Source: CAYSFE01 sp964430225 | Lineage (GTDB): Bacteria > Patescibacteriota > Dojkabacteria > GCA-016699595 > JBAXKR01 | NCBI GenBank assembly: GCA_964430225.1 | Contig: CAYSFE010000003.1 | Span: forward strand, 17,406 to 81,405 | Reading direction: 5' to 3' | Length of the DNA: 64,000 bases | Part shown: in pieces, positions 12,001-18,725 of the stretch | How the letters are laid out: every line of letters starts with the position of its first letter | Position numbering within the stretch: the stretch's first letter is position 1 | Notes under the pieces: model-generated | Seen by the model: the letters and a program-made list of their open reading frames with translations, nothing else | What the model was told of the DNA's origin: nothing | Database searches by the model: none | Program-made: the position numbers and the translations under genes

Positions 12001-12193
12001 CAATGCACCATGTTATGCTCCGTTTAGTTCAACAGCACCTGGAGATATTGTTGCTGATCACACAGCTACAGTAAGTGGTAGTCCAATATCCAGTGAACAA
12101 TTTACAATCACATACAAGGTAGCAACACCAGCAACTCAGGCAGGTGGGCAATATACCACAACAATTATATATACGATTGTGCCACAATATTAA
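2..12193 (+). CDS. Giant repeat-rich secreted surface protein, 5' partial
   Basis: The reading frame is open from base 2, so the true start lies upstream; 4,063 residues are visible. An Ig-like segment comes first, then two related jelly-roll-like modules (visible residues about 240-430 and 614-805), both ending near a 'DD(I/V)xLNQ' motif. Two large super-units follow (bases about 2992-5620 and 5629-10980), each with a head module containing 'DETTDCGDTGT', an array of ~78-residue repeats with 'GAWSFTSNP', and a cap containing 'DIQDSNAIT'. Two LamG-like domains (residues about 2176-2397 and 2690-2897) interrupt the second array. A fibronectin-like stretch and a C-terminal ~165-residue domain resembling the WxL domain close the protein. 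There is no C-terminal sorting signal or membrane helix. The protein is probably an adhesin or surface-layer component held by the next gene product. The domain names are my reading of the sequence, not database hits. Confidence 0.9.
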   Translation, partial: WGVLALNTTKSAYTVGETAEIQMAVLDDQGEMVCNANTTLYIYDPDNTKTTLSTNDKAIQVTDFCDKKVFTLEPDYKASYKFEKKGKYRLELTAETNNGTKTITEEIDIKESLDFEITRVTATRIYPVLEYPVTLNIKANRDFEGTIEEYIPDNFTLKDFDVVKPTITNTGIVQTLSYPVKLKKGETFSPKYSYDAPDDSPQFFTLGKISFKEGDKEIYKEDRMWQIAVDSAGASFPTRFYTTGFELNSVTAGVEWNTNTGTAPTISSSTIRTGGYALRTNPSGATSYIQYIFATADNATRTFLRAYFRTPSYPSSLTEIVSFVDNAGTIQASIQMTNTGTLRLFNNEDSAQIGSDTAAISVDTWYRVELETDFGTAATGNSIVAARLDGVEIASSTTVNFANGIARINIGAQATTSADFFFDDIGLNQDAYTNQNAWPGEGKVARINPDGNGTNVAWTNDYTAVNEVTPNDATNYILCSGNNQLEDYSLQSSTTAGIGVNDRVKLAEIWGRFSASAAGTQTHALSLLNAGGTGDTATAVTVQVVTWSTNDDTNPINADMVIYDEPGATNYSPLNSSLIDGMQARITSADCSPFVWVSTVWVYVEYVPAEGGRVYSSGFELQSITADMEWTTINGSPTIITGTKRSGEASMQVVTLGSGTREAVNFQFVSANANGPYFLRSYIYITTAPSAENTIIDFRNSSSTIIARITMDNSRQLQLRDEDGTIGSVSSALSTTTWYRIELKVDASGGASADTVEAKLDGTVFGTSSTRDLSTGVYQFGLGGNLNAEAQTTGDWLFDDVALNQNVGTTQNGYPGAGKIVHLQPNGDGTNVAWTGTSVNGANEYQNMDEVIPNDITDYNGSTTINILQDADFEPTSTYSISSTTDDITLVAPGVRFRTSAAATMGFSVSLLDTSTGPQVESSQIMTATTTWFTNNNTAPRVYPLTTYTAPAQSTAWTTSKIDSVQIRLREVTDTSSTIQVSTAWILVEYRPAVITISGTCDAFDETTDCGDTGTIKVAVNTTVASQEQTTVAGTWQIDEVPKPATGDVITVWIGSAADADEAVAVTQYDGTGNTITGIKLFKEHLTIGSDDLQNLTNTEIGTYDNSVSTNEDIFFDIDTGVLYVDDTSQSTTEKLTILSGSTYTPGGNLTTHDIDNQGDFVPGSNTITVQGSYSNQGTFTKGTSNINMTGTTTETLSGTMSGAGGQFYNLTFNGSGGAWSFGSNPPVEVANDLTITLGTLTSSSTTLTITGNYSNSGTFTHNSGTVKFNATDSGNTIAGTLSGSTGKFYNLTFDGSGGAWSFTSNPAVEVSNDLIIINGTVTSTSNTLTVTGNYSNSGTFTHNSGTTLFNATDAGNTLAGTLSGVNGKFYNLTFNGSGGAWSFTSNPAVEVANDFTITLGTVTSTSNALGLTISGNYSNSGTFTNNSGTIIFNATDSGNTIAGTLSGTSKFYDLTFNGVAGAWSFTSNPAVEVADDFTITNGTVTSTSNTLTITGNYSNSATFTHNSGTVLMNATDAGNTLSGTLSGASSFYNLTFSGSGGAWSFTSNPAVTVANDFTITNGAVTSTSNASGLTITGNYSNSGTFIHNSGLVKLNATDAGNTIAGTLSGATGKFYNLTFDGVAGAWSFTSNPAVEVANDLTITNGTLTSTSHASGLTVTGNYSNSGTFTNNSGTIIFNATDAGNTLAGTLSGASSFYNLTFSGAAGAWSFTSNPAVTIANALSISNGTLTATSGTTTIGGNFTKTGGTFTHNSGTVVFNDNTKISTLTYNADTTFSAFTVSTASKQMKFDNVDKTTIAGTFTVSGSACGTAVQLYSDSNGNQFDIDATGTVSVTYADIQDSNAITALSATNSVAGAGGNNTNWTITAGVCGGSMIISGICKAFDETTDCGDTGTILIAFGNSVQAQTQPTVSGTWSVTGLTNPAMNTIVTIYIDGAVADTDEAVAVTKYDGTGDITGVKLYKENLTIGSVDNQTLSNSELGTFDNSVSGDEDIFFDVTTNNLVVDSTTQSSTEKLTILSGNTHQPGGTVSTHDLTNLGTFLPEGNTITIAGSYLNSGTVTSSTSLFNMTGTTTETLAGNLSGTSKLYNLTFNGSGGAWSFTSNPTVEIYNDLTITLGTVTSTSGNLAVGGNYSNSGTFTHNSGTVVFNGNHTSNTLAGTLSGSSSFYNLKFDKCPVVSSPVSFWNFEEGTGGNAADNCTNAFTGTLGTGGTTPTWTTGKYGNGLSFDGNDYVNMGSHSALQLNYTDSFSFSSWVNTPSLPTSGNYPMVMNQTGPDSSYGAFQYTILFNGDDSGKLCVSVGRAMVGGNSVCVASPTSINTWYHVMGVYNGTDLIMYVDGTYVNTVTYSQGAASAPAGDLIIGGSNNNFYYTGKIDNPAVYNYVLTPAQVIEDMNRAGGGWSYTSNPNVDVLSNFTITNGIHTSTSGNLTITNNYSNLGTFTHNSGTVIMNATDAGNTLSGIMSGSPGKFYNLTFNGSGGAWSFTSNPAVEVANNLTITLGTVTSTSNTLTVTGNYSNSGTFTHNSGTTLFNATDSGNTIAGTLSGTSKFYNLTFNGSGGAWSFTSNPAVEVNNDLTITNGTVTATNNTLTITGNYSNAGTFTHNGGTVIMNATDAGNTLGGTMTTTSSFASLTFNGSGGAWSFGANSATVTGNFTITLGTVTAPSTTLTISGNYSNAGTFTHNSGSVVMDGIGITDPTLYWNYQENTGTAIGSRVGGGQSGTTTGTAWTSGVYDYALDYNGSDRTYASNRAISATDNFTLMAWVNVTSLPQSSLFMYNGSDTAGYGIGITNGWDGSGSELVALYGNVTWFGAGYTMPTNQWLHISLVRDSGTAKFYVNGVQTSGTNTDTPGSPADFFEVGNEPGQSRYFNGKVDEPKVYNYALTQAQVKSAMYTYYANTLGYTMSGNMTTTSSFNNLTFNGASGVWDFGANSATVANDLTITAGSVVAPSTTLTVTGNYSNSGTFTHNSGTVKFNATDSGNTIAGTLSGATGKFYNLTFDGVSGAWSFTSNPAVEVANNLTITNGTLTSTSHASGLTVTGNYSNAGTFTHNSGTVIFNATDAGNTLAGTLSTTSSFYNLTFNGSGGAWSFTSNPAVEVANDLTITNGTLTSTSHASGLTVTGNYSNSGTFTHNSGTMIFNATDAGNTLAGTLSGASSFYNLTFNGGGGAWSFTSNPAVEVANDFTITAGTVTSTSGNFTVTGNYSNSGTFTHNSGTMIFNATDAGNTLAGTLSGATGMFYNLTFNGSGGAWSFTSNPAVEVNNDLTITAGTLTSTSNASALIVTGNYSNSGIFTHNSGNVNFNSTATKTLAGNMSGTSAFYGLQFSGTGAWSFTSNPNVDVLDYFQISNVSANVTSTSATLKVSGNFRNSFNTTTFVHNNGTVKFDATDAGNTITSTSTLSFYNVIFDGVGGAWQLPTGSSTSVNNDLTITNGAVSPVGAGYSLNIYGNYLNNGTFTNSGGTVVFAATDTGNTIGGTLSGANGKFYNLSFSGAGGEWSFTGNPTVEVEKGLTLSNGTLTSTSGNLSIGSFFSKTGGTFTHNSGTITFVDSSANGSVRINTGTTFNNITVATPNKAILFDETDTVTVIGTFTINGSACGTPVLIKSWTNGNQADIDLQGTISVDYASIQDSNAITAATANNSVVGAGGNNTNWTINGGVCNTAPNSPTSLAQKTTGDVVIVTGGWNNTTSIKFTATGDDPNNPDTISLCVEYQQLGTGFTNTETGCGTGVAYSGTPVSVTVTLNSIPDAFEYHWQARLKDTAGAYSAWVSYDVNAESARDYGIDTTAPTLSTINDGTSCGSDVTFNDGSLSTISACWAQATATISGLEKYQYSVGTTSGATDVLTWTDLVDGSANVSKTINALTLQTSQQYYINVRAVDNATNTSGVISTNGQLVAPTISFSLNSSAVTFANLNGGNSYTDTKTSTLTTSTNAYNGYVVRAYKTQLLTNTANPSYTIPDFSAGSYAAPSEWSGTGYGYTSSDTSIQGSGKFPGSGACLGTGNAPCYAPFSSTAPGDIVADHTATVSGSPISSEQFTITYKVATPATQAGGQYTTTIIYTIVPQY
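3530..10660 (+). repeat. About 20 tandem ~235-bp coding repeats in the giant gene
   Basis: I count 20 variants of the unit whose centre reads GAWSFTSNPAVEV: seven in bases about 3530-5300 and thirteen in about 6190-10660. Each unit runs roughly YSNSGTFTHNSG, FNATDAGNT, LAGTLSG, FYNLTFNG, GAWSF, then a Thr/Ser-rich strand. The DNA is also strongly conserved between units, so recombination and misassembly are both likely here. The alternating hydrophobic and Thr/Ser pattern suggests stacked beta strands. Confidence 0.9.
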
Positions 12194-12214
12194 AAGTATT
12201 ATGATCATTGATCG

Positions 12215-13575
12215 ATGAAAGAGATAATTAAAAAAACATTTAAGACGGGAACAATTGTTTTAACTTGTTTGTATTTTCTTTTCTCTCCCCTTTTAGTTAA
12301 TGCCCAAACAAATACTACTGACTTTACTCAGCAACTCGCGATGGCTGTAGACCCTGCAATAATAGAACTTATTGTAGATAAATCTGAGATAGGAAAGAAA
12401 GAAATTACTGTATACAATACAAGCTCATTAGCTCTCCCTATAAAAGCGGTAGTTCAAGGATTTAATCCAGGAGAAGCTGTAGATATAAAGGAGAAAGACC
12501 TAGAAACATTTGATGCATCTAGTTGGATTAAGATAGATCCCAAAGATCGTGACTTCATCTTACAACCAAAAGATTCAAAGAAAGTTACAGTAAGTGTTAC
12601 AGTTCCACCAGAAGCTCCGGCAGGGGGACACTATGCAACAATATATTTTAATCCTCTCATTCCTCAAGCGCTTGTATCTGATTCTTCAGTATTTATATAT
12701 GCTCGTATTGCAGTTCTTGTATTCATACAAGTAAAGGGAACATTTACAGAAAAACTAACTGTTGATTCTCTAAAGACCAAGTATATTAATCAGACCTTAC
12801 CAGTAAATATGACTTTTAATGTAAGTAATGTAGGGAATAGCCATATAAGACCTACGGGGAAAATTAAGATCACAAGTGAGATATCTAGAAAGTTTGCTGG
12901 TGAAACAGCAATACCACTTCAGATAGTATTACCAGGTACAACTCGTGAATACAAAGTAGATGTTGGACAAAGCTTAAGACCAGGTTTTTATTCAGCTGAA
13001 CTCACAATGAACTATGGAACTACAACTGAAGTAAATGTAAAAACAGATAAAACATATTTCTTTATCTTACCTAGTTTCATCACATACATATATATTGGAA
13101 TTGGACTTCTTGTTTTAATTGTAGGCTTTAGATTTAGAAAGAGATTATGGTTAGTAGTGAGAGTATTATTTACAGGTAGTTCTAAAATGAGTTTAGAAGG
13201 TGCTCCTAAAGAAGAAATTAAAAAGATAGTNNNNNNNNNNNNNNNNNNNNNNNNNNNNNNNNNNNNNNNNNNNNNNNNNNNNNNNNNNNNNNNNNNNNNN
13301 NNNNNNNNNNNNNNNNNNNNNNNNNNNNNNGTAGTTCTAAAATGAGTTTAGAAGGTGCTCCTAAAGAAGAAATTAAAAAGATAGTAAGAGAGGAGTTGAA
13401 GAATCAAAATGTTAATATAGAGGAAAGAGAGATTAGAAAAGAAATATTTAGACCAAAAGAGAAAGAATTGGAAAATATTAAAGAAGAAAAGGGAGATCGA
13501 AATGTTTCTCTTCCTAAATGGAAACAAGACTTAGAGAGTGGTGTTAAAAAGATAAAGTATAAGAGGGTGAAATAG
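12215..13575 (+). CDS. Membrane-anchored WxL-interacting-like (DUF916-like) protein, split by an assembly gap
   Basis: The protein has a signal peptide with likely cleavage after Ala30, a first beta domain (about residues 40-165, with 'PPEAPAGGHYATIYF'), a second beta domain (about 180-280), one transmembrane helix (about 288-306) and a charged cytoplasmic tail. This order matches the DUF916-DUF3324 proteins that partner WxL surface proteins in Firmicutes. It starts 21 nt after the giant surface gene, whose C-terminus looks WxL-like. The 100-N gap is flanked by two identical 55-bp copies; collapsing gap and duplicate gives one continuous frame of 401 residues. The likely role is to tether or display the giant protein. 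The family assignment is from architecture and remains an inference. Confidence 0.75.
13231..13330. other. Assembly gap (100 N) with duplicated 55-bp flanks
   Basis: Bases 13176-13230 before the gap and 13331-13385 after it are identical over all 55 bp. This is what a scaffolder leaves when two contigs overlap but are joined with a fixed 100-N spacer. Removing 155 bases restores a single open frame. Confidence 0.95.
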
Positions 13576-13613
13576 TTTTGAATTAAAGCTTATTTACTGA
13601 TAGAATCCTCCAC

Positions 13614-14972
13614 ATGAAACTAAATCGCGTATTATTATGGTTTATTATCTTACTAGTAGGTCTTACTACACTTATTAGTTTCCCTTCTTTACCAGTAAAA
13701 TTTACTATTGGGGATAAGGTGTACGATAGAATTATTAAGGGACCAGATTTATTTGGGAGAAAAATGGATGTCAAACTTGGATTAGATCTTCAAGGTGGTA
13801 GCTTCATAAGTTTAAGAGCTGATATGACAGGAGTACCTGAGAATGAGAAAGGACAAAGAATTGAAGCAGTTCGAAGAGTTATTGAAAATAGAGTAAATCA
13901 ATTTGGAGTAAACGAATCTGATGTTAAATCCTCCATTTCTGGTAATGATTATAAAATAAATATTGAGCTTCCTGGTTCTGATGCTGATACTGAAAATCAA
14001 ATTAGTTTGCTTAAACAAACAGCTAAACTAGAATTCTTTAGAGAGAAAGAACCACAACCTCCAATCCCTGATCAATTTGATACTCTTCCAGTAGATGCAC
14101 AACTAAACTATCTTTACGACAAGCTAGATATTTCTGGAGCTGATCTTAAATCAGCATCAGTAACTGCTCCAACGAGTGGAGGAAGTACACCTATTACAGG
14201 AGATAGTAAAGAAGTAGCCATGGTATTCTCTGAAGCAGGTTTTAAAAAGTTTGATGATATGGCAAGAGCAAGTAGAGGAAAAAGAATTGCGATAGCTCTT
14301 GATAACAACATAATCTCAGCACCAACTATAAGTGAATCATGGGGACTTACTGGTGGTGTTAGTAGTACAGTTACAATTAATGGATTAACTACACTAGAAG
14401 CTGAAAACTTAGCAATTCAATTACGTGGTGGTGCTTTACCTGTTCCTGTAGAGCTAGCTGAACAAAGAATTATTGAGGCAACACTTGGTAAAGACGCACT
14501 TCTTAAAAGTATTCAAGCAGGACTAGTAGGGATATTTTTGATAATTAGTTTCATGATCTTTCTATATAGAAAAGAAGGTGTTATTGCCTCTATTGCACTT
14601 GTTATATACACTCTAGTAACGTTAGCTATATACAAGCTTATCCCTATAACCTTATCACTATCTGGAATAGCAGGCTTTATTCTTTCTATTGGAATTGCAG
14701 TAGATGCCAATATTTTAATTTTTGAAAGAATGAATGAAGAAATAAAGAAAGGATATTCAAAACAAAAAGCATTGAAGCTTGGCTTTGAAAGAGCTTGGAC
14801 ATCAATTAGGGACTCAAATATATCTACAATGATTACCTGTTTCATATTATTTATGGCAGGAACAACTGTTGTTAAAAGCTTTGCAGCCAACTTATTTCTT
14901 GGTGTAGTAATATCTCTATTCACAGCAGTGACTGTAACAAGACAGTTGTTAATAGTAATAAGTAAAAAATGA
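13614..14972 (+). CDS. secD: Protein translocase subunit SecD
   Basis: SecD works with SecF in the cytoplasmic membrane to pull exported proteins through SecYEG using the proton gradient. The 452-residue protein has an N-terminal helix, the conserved 'GLDLQGG' motif of the first periplasmic domain (about residues 56-62), and a C-terminal block of five helices containing 'GIAVDANILIFER'. The ATG start is preceded by no Shine-Dalgarno sequence. It lies 38 nt after the WxL-interacting-like gene and overlaps secF by 4 nt (ATGA), so it is translationally coupled to secF. Its position behind two surface-protein genes suits a role in exporting very large proteins. Confidence 0.95.
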   Translation: MKLNRVLLWFIILLVGLTTLISFPSLPVKFTIGDKVYDRIIKGPDLFGRKMDVKLGLDLQGGSFISLRADMTGVPENEKGQRIEAVRRVIENRVNQFGVNESDVKSSISGNDYKINIELPGSDADTENQISLLKQTAKLEFFREKEPQPPIPDQFDTLPVDAQLNYLYDKLDISGADLKSASVTAPTSGGSTPITGDSKEVAMVFSEAGFKKFDDMARASRGKRIAIALDNNIISAPTISESWGLTGGVSSTVTINGLTTLEAENLAIQLRGGALPVPVELAEQRIIEATLGKDALLKSIQAGLVGIFLIISFMIFLYRKEGVIASIALVIYTLVTLAIYKLIPITLSLSGIAGFILSIGIAVDANILIFERMNEEIKKGYSKQKALKLGFERAWTSIRDSNISTMITCFILFMAGTTVVKSFAANLFLGVVISLFTAVTVTRQLLIVISKK

Positions 14973-15883
14973 AAATAGATTTTGTAAAAAATAATAGATT
15001 CTTTTTAGTCATCTCATTAGTTCTAGTAGCTTTAGCTGTAGCTGCTATTCAGATATGGGGATTAAACTTAGGAATAGATTTTGCCGGAGGAAGTATTACA
15101 GAATATGAGATATCTGAAAAACCTGTTCAAATTGAAATATCTGATAAACTTTCTAAAACAGATATTAAAATAAGTAAGATTGTTGTATCTGAAAAACTTT
15201 ACACAATCTATTCTGAATCACTTGATGATGTTAAAAGAGATACCCTTAACAAAACAATTACTGATTCATATAAAGGAGCTATAAAGAAATCTACAGAAAC
15301 TATTAGTTCTAGTGTAGGAGTTGAACAAAGTAAGAATGCAATTACATCAATAATACTTGCATCTATTGGTATTATTCTTTTCTTATCTTACTCTTTCAAC
15401 TCGGTTCCTAAACCATTTAGATCTATTGAGTTTGGAGTAAGTGCCGTACTTGCTCTTATTCACGATGCCATAATTGTACTTGGTGCCTTTGCAATTCTTG
15501 GACATTACTTTGGAGCAGAAATAGATTTACTTTTCATAACAGCAATTCTTACAGTTATTGGTTTTTCTGTTCACGACACAATAGTTGTATTTGATAGGAT
15601 TAGAGAAAACACTCTTAATTTTGGATCAAAGGATTACAAATCTGTTGTAAATAGAAGTTTAGTAGAAACTTTAACAAGATCTATTAATCTTACAGTAGCT
15701 ACAATCTTAGTATTAATCTCCCTATTCTTCTTAGGACCTGAATCTTTAAGATGGTTTATAGGGGCCCTACTCATCGGTATGTTTAGTGGTACCTATTCCT
15801 CTATCTTTGTTGCTTCTCAACTTCTTGTATTGATACAAGAAGTAAAAGCTAAGTATGGAAATAGAAAGAAAGATAATTCCTAA
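14969..15883 (+). CDS. secF: Protein translocase subunit SecF
   Basis: SecF is the partner of SecD. The 304-residue protein shows the N-terminal helix, 'GLNLGIDFAGG' (about residues 28-38), and the C-terminal helix bundle with 'GFSVHDTIVVFDRIREN'. The start overlaps the secD stop (ATGA). The gene ends 10 nt from the convergent mltG stop with no clear terminator between them. Length and motif order are normal for a separate SecF. Confidence 0.95.
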   Translation: MKIDFVKNNRFFLVISLVLVALAVAAIQIWGLNLGIDFAGGSITEYEISEKPVQIEISDKLSKTDIKISKIVVSEKLYTIYSESLDDVKRDTLNKTITDSYKGAIKKSTETISSSVGVEQSKNAITSIILASIGIILFLSYSFNSVPKPFRSIEFGVSAVLALIHDAIIVLGAFAILGHYFGAEIDLLFITAILTVIGFSVHDTIVVFDRIRENTLNFGSKDYKSVVNRSLVETLTRSINLTVATILVLISLFFLGPESLRWFIGALLIGMFSGTYSSIFVASQLLVLIQEVKAKYGNRKKDNS

Positions 15884-15893
15884 AGTATTCATA

Positions 15894-16958
15894 TTAATTA
15901 CAGTAACTTGAATTCTCGTTAATATAACACCTAATATTACGTGTATGTTCCCCCAATGTCTTTGCATACCTTATTACTCCATCTACACCATGTAGATAGA
16001 ACAGGTAGTCATTCTTAGTAGGATTAAGTACAGAAGATAAAGAATCTAAACCAGGATTAGATATTGGAGTAGCAGGAAGACCAGGATTCATATATGTGTT
16101 GTAAGCGGTATTCTTAGCTTTAGTCTCATTAGTAATTACATATTTCCAATTCTTAAGCTCATATAGAAATGGAGCATCTACTGCTAAAAGTTTTGTACCA
16201 TCCCCTTTTCCATCTAATCTTTTTATTAAGATGTCAGCTACATTTTTCTTTTCCTCTTCTCCCTTAGCTTCTCTTTCTATTATAGATGCTAGGTTTACAG
16301 TATCGTACATTGAGTATTTCTTACCTGAGGTTTCATATATGTTTACAAATCTAGATTCAAAGTTTGAGAGAAACTTTTCAATAAGATCTTTTGAGGTAGA
16401 TTTAGGATCTACTTGATAAGTATCTGGGAACAAAAACCCTTCAAGGGATTTACCTTTAGGTAAGTACTTTGTAACTATTACAGAATCTAAATTGTATTTA
16501 GTTGGATTTTTAACAATATCTAAAAATTCTTTTTTAGAGAAATTAGGTTTATCTTCTTTGATAAAGATGTTTTCTAATGCTTCAGCTATTTCATCAGATC
16601 TTAAACCTTCAGGGAAAAATACCTTAGTAACTTTTTCTTTAGGGTCATTTAATACTTCAAGTATTTGATCAAAAGACAGATTCTTAGCTATTAAGAAATT
16701 ACCAGCTTTTATCTTTTTACTTTGATCTGATCTCTTTACATAGAACAAAAACAAATCAGCACTTGATATCAGGTTATTGTCTGATAGTTTCTTAGCTACA
16801 CTTTCAGCAGTTTCTCCAACTTTAACTTCAAAAGCTATCTTAGTACTATCATCACTATTTGGTCTTGTTGTCTCCTCGTTATACCATCCAAGTGCAAGAA
16901 ATACCCCTATTCCTAGAAAAGCGAGAATAAAGAAGAGAATAATTACTACTTTTTTCAT
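15894..16958 (-). CDS. mltG: Endolytic transglycosylase MltG (YceG family)
   Basis: MltG cleaves nascent peptidoglycan glycan strands at the membrane and sets their length. The 354-residue protein has one N-terminal helix (about 4-24), a LysM-like subdomain, and the family block LEGFLFPDTY (about 172-181). The probable catalytic Glu is E228 in 'LASIIERE', matching E218 of E. coli MltG. The C-terminal motif 'PGLPATPISNPG' is also typical. It is convergent with secF and divergent from rpoD across a 143-bp spacer. No Shine-Dalgarno is seen. Its presence shows that the cell makes peptidoglycan. Confidence 0.93.
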   Translation of the reverse strand: MKKVVIILFFILAFLGIGVFLALGWYNEETTRPNSDDSTKIAFEVKVGETAESVAKKLSDNNLISSADLFLFYVKRSDQSKKIKAGNFLIAKNLSFDQILEVLNDPKEKVTKVFFPEGLRSDEIAEALENIFIKEDKPNFSKKEFLDIVKNPTKYNLDSVIVTKYLPKGKSLEGFLFPDTYQVDPKSTSKDLIEKFLSNFESRFVNIYETSGKKYSMYDTVNLASIIEREAKGEEEKKNVADILIKRLDGKGDGTKLLAVDAPFLYELKNWKYVITNETKAKNTAYNTYMNPGLPATPISNPGLDSLSSVLNPTKNDYLFYLHGVDGVIRYAKTLGEHTRNIRCYINENSSYCN

Positions 16959-17064
16959 AGTATGTATAAGGACTAAAGTTAGAGTGTTTCCAGAGCCTTA
17001 ATGAAGCTCAGGAGTAATGATATATTTTTAAAACGTATTAGTCAAAGAGGAGTAACAATTTCTC

Positions 17065-17094
17065 GTGACTAATGACTCGATTTAATGGTATAAT
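17065..17094 (+). promoter_or_regulatory. rpoD promoter, predicted leaderless
   Basis: A perfect -10 TATAAT lies at 17089-17094, with GTGACT 18 bp upstream as a -35 (4 of 6 matches to TTGACA). The ATG at 17102 comes 7 nt after the -10, about where transcription should start. An inverted repeat (17037-17044 and 17066-17073) overlaps the -35. Confidence 0.65.
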
Positions 17095-17101
17095 GCCGAC
17101 T

Positions 17102-18205
17102 ATGGCAAAATCCCAAAAAATAGATCCAAAGAAACTTTTAGACTCTCTTGTTAAGAGAGCTCAGAAGCAGGGCTTCCTTACTCAGGTGGATGTTCTCGAG
17201 ACTTTTCCAGAAATAGAAGAAGACATGGATATGTTAGAAAAAGTAATAGTTGCTCTACAGAAGAAGAACATAGAAATCATAGATCCAGTAGTAAAAGAAA
17301 TAGAAGAAGAAGTAGTAAGTAACAAAAATATGAGTTTTGAAAAGAAAGTAGAAATACTTAAGACTATCAGAAGTCATATTACTACTGATCCTGTAAGAGC
17401 ATATTTACATGAAATAAGTAGAATTCCTCTACTTACTGGTGGAGAAGAAGTCTTACTAGCTAAGAAGATTGAGAAAGGTTCACAAGAAGCAAGGGAGCTT
17501 TTAACTACAGCTAACCTTAGACTTGTTGTAAGTATAGCTAAGAAATATTCTAAAAGAGGACTTGATCTTCTTGATTTAATTCAAGAAGGAAATATTGGAT
17601 TAATGAGAGCTGTAGAAAAGTTTGAATACAGAAAAGGATTTAAATTCTCTACATATGCTACATGGTGGATTAGACAAGCTATTACAAGAGCTATTGCTGA
17701 TCAAGCTAGAACTATTAGAGTTCCTGTACATATGATTGAGACAATCAATAAGCTTGGAAAGGTATCTAGTGAACTAGCAGTTAAACTTGGTAGAAGACCT
17801 AGAACTGATGAGATAGCTAAAGCTATGGATATAGAAGAAGATAAAGTGTTAGAGATAATAAAGATAGCTCAAAGACCAGCAAGTTTAGAAGCTCCTATTG
17901 GTGAAGAAGAAGATTCAAAGTTATCAGATATAATTGCAGATGAATATAATGAATCTCCAACAGAGATAGCTAACCTATCATTCTTGAAGCAACAGATAAG
18001 AGATATCCTCTCAACTTTGTCAGATAGAGAAAGAAAAGTTTTAGAGTTAAGGTTTGGATTAGAAGATGGTGTATCTAGAACCTTAGAAGAAGTAGGACAT
18101 GAATTTAAAGTAACAAGAGAAAGAATAAGACAAATAGAAGCTAAGGCCCTTAAAAGACTTAAGAGTCCAGAGATAGAACAAGCTCTTAAAGACTATATTG
18201 GATAA
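17102..18205 (+). CDS. rpoD: Primary RNA polymerase sigma factor (sigma-70)
   Basis: This is the housekeeping sigma factor. The protein has a short region 1.1-like N-terminus (a ~50-residue helical domain), then regions 1.2 ('[10 protein letters not shown]'), 2.1-2.4 ('[13 protein letters not shown]'), 3 and 4 with the helix-turn-helix '[21 protein letters not shown]'. I choose ATG 17102 (367 residues) over the in-frame ATG at 17072, because a perfect TATAAT lies between them and a transcript from it cannot include 17072. It is followed 1 nt after its stop by a frameshifted gene and then its paralog, probably one transcript. The short length relative to Proteobacteria reflects a missing non-conserved region. 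Confidence 0.95.
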   Translation: MAKSQKIDPKKLLDSLVKRAQKQGFLTQVDVLETFPEIEEDMDMLEKVIVALQKKNIEIIDPVVKEIEEEVVSNKNMSFEKKVEILKTIRSHITTDPVRAYLHEISRIPLLTGGEEVLLAKKIEKGSQEARELLTTANLRLVVSIAKKYSKRGLDLLDLIQEGNIGLMRAVEKFEYRKGFKFSTYATWWIRQAITRAIADQARTIRVPVHMIETINKLGKVSSELAVKLGRRPRTDEIAKAMDIEEDKVLEIIKIAQRPASLEAPIGEEEDSKLSDIIADEYNESPTEIANLSFLKQQIRDILSTLSDRERKVLELRFGLEDGVSRTLEEVGHEFKVTRERIRQIEAKALKRLKSPEIEQALKDYIG

Positions 18206-18206
18206 T

Positions 18207-18723
18207 ATGGGAGAAGAAACTGCACAACCAAATTCACAAGGAGAGGTGGGTTCAAACACTGAATCCACTAGAAATACAAGGACCTTTGTCAAATTTAAAG
18301 AACTTCTAGGTCTTGCAGAAGATTTTGGAATTGTAGTTATAAGAATTCCCAAATCAGTTTTTGAGCAAGATCCCCTTAAATATTTTGAAGGATTAAGCCC
18401 CAAAATAAAAGTAAAATTAGATCAGGTTCCAGATGGAGTTCTTAAGCGTCCACAAGAGAGGTCTCTTAAGCCAGCGCAATTAAGAAGTATGATAGAAAGA
18501 TTTTATGGATTAGATGGGAACCCTCCTGCTAGTAGTTACAGAGAATTATTTTTCTGGGTTAACAGCAGGTAGAAATAACCAGCTAGTAGCACAAGCTTTG
18601 GGACGATGCAGACATTACTTAAGAAATAATCCTTCGATTTCAAGTAATAAAAGTACTGCAAATACCCCTTTAGCAAAAGCTAATTGGGATAATCTTGGTG
18701 ACCTCAAAGAACACTACAATTAA
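18207..18723 (+). pseudogene. Frameshifted gene, paralog of the next gene, unknown function
   Basis: The frame from ATG 18207 stops at 18572, but a second frame continues the same protein to 18723. The break sits at a run of five T (18549-18553). Dropping one T joins the halves as 'YRELFSGLTAGRNN', which aligns with 'MEVGFFNGLDRKTTYE' in the gene starting at 18726; upstream, 'LRSMIERFYGLDG' aligns with 'LRQMLKDHYGLEA'. It starts 1 nt after rpoD. It could be a real mutation, an assembly error in the homopolymer, or a programmed +1 frameshift. The N-terminal ~25 residues are polar and low-complexity. No known family is recognised. Confidence 0.65.
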
Positions 18724-18725
18724 CA

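Noticed and set aside
17072..17101. ATG 17072 as the rpoD start
   Set aside because: A perfect TATAAT lies between it and ATG 17102, so it would not be in the transcript.
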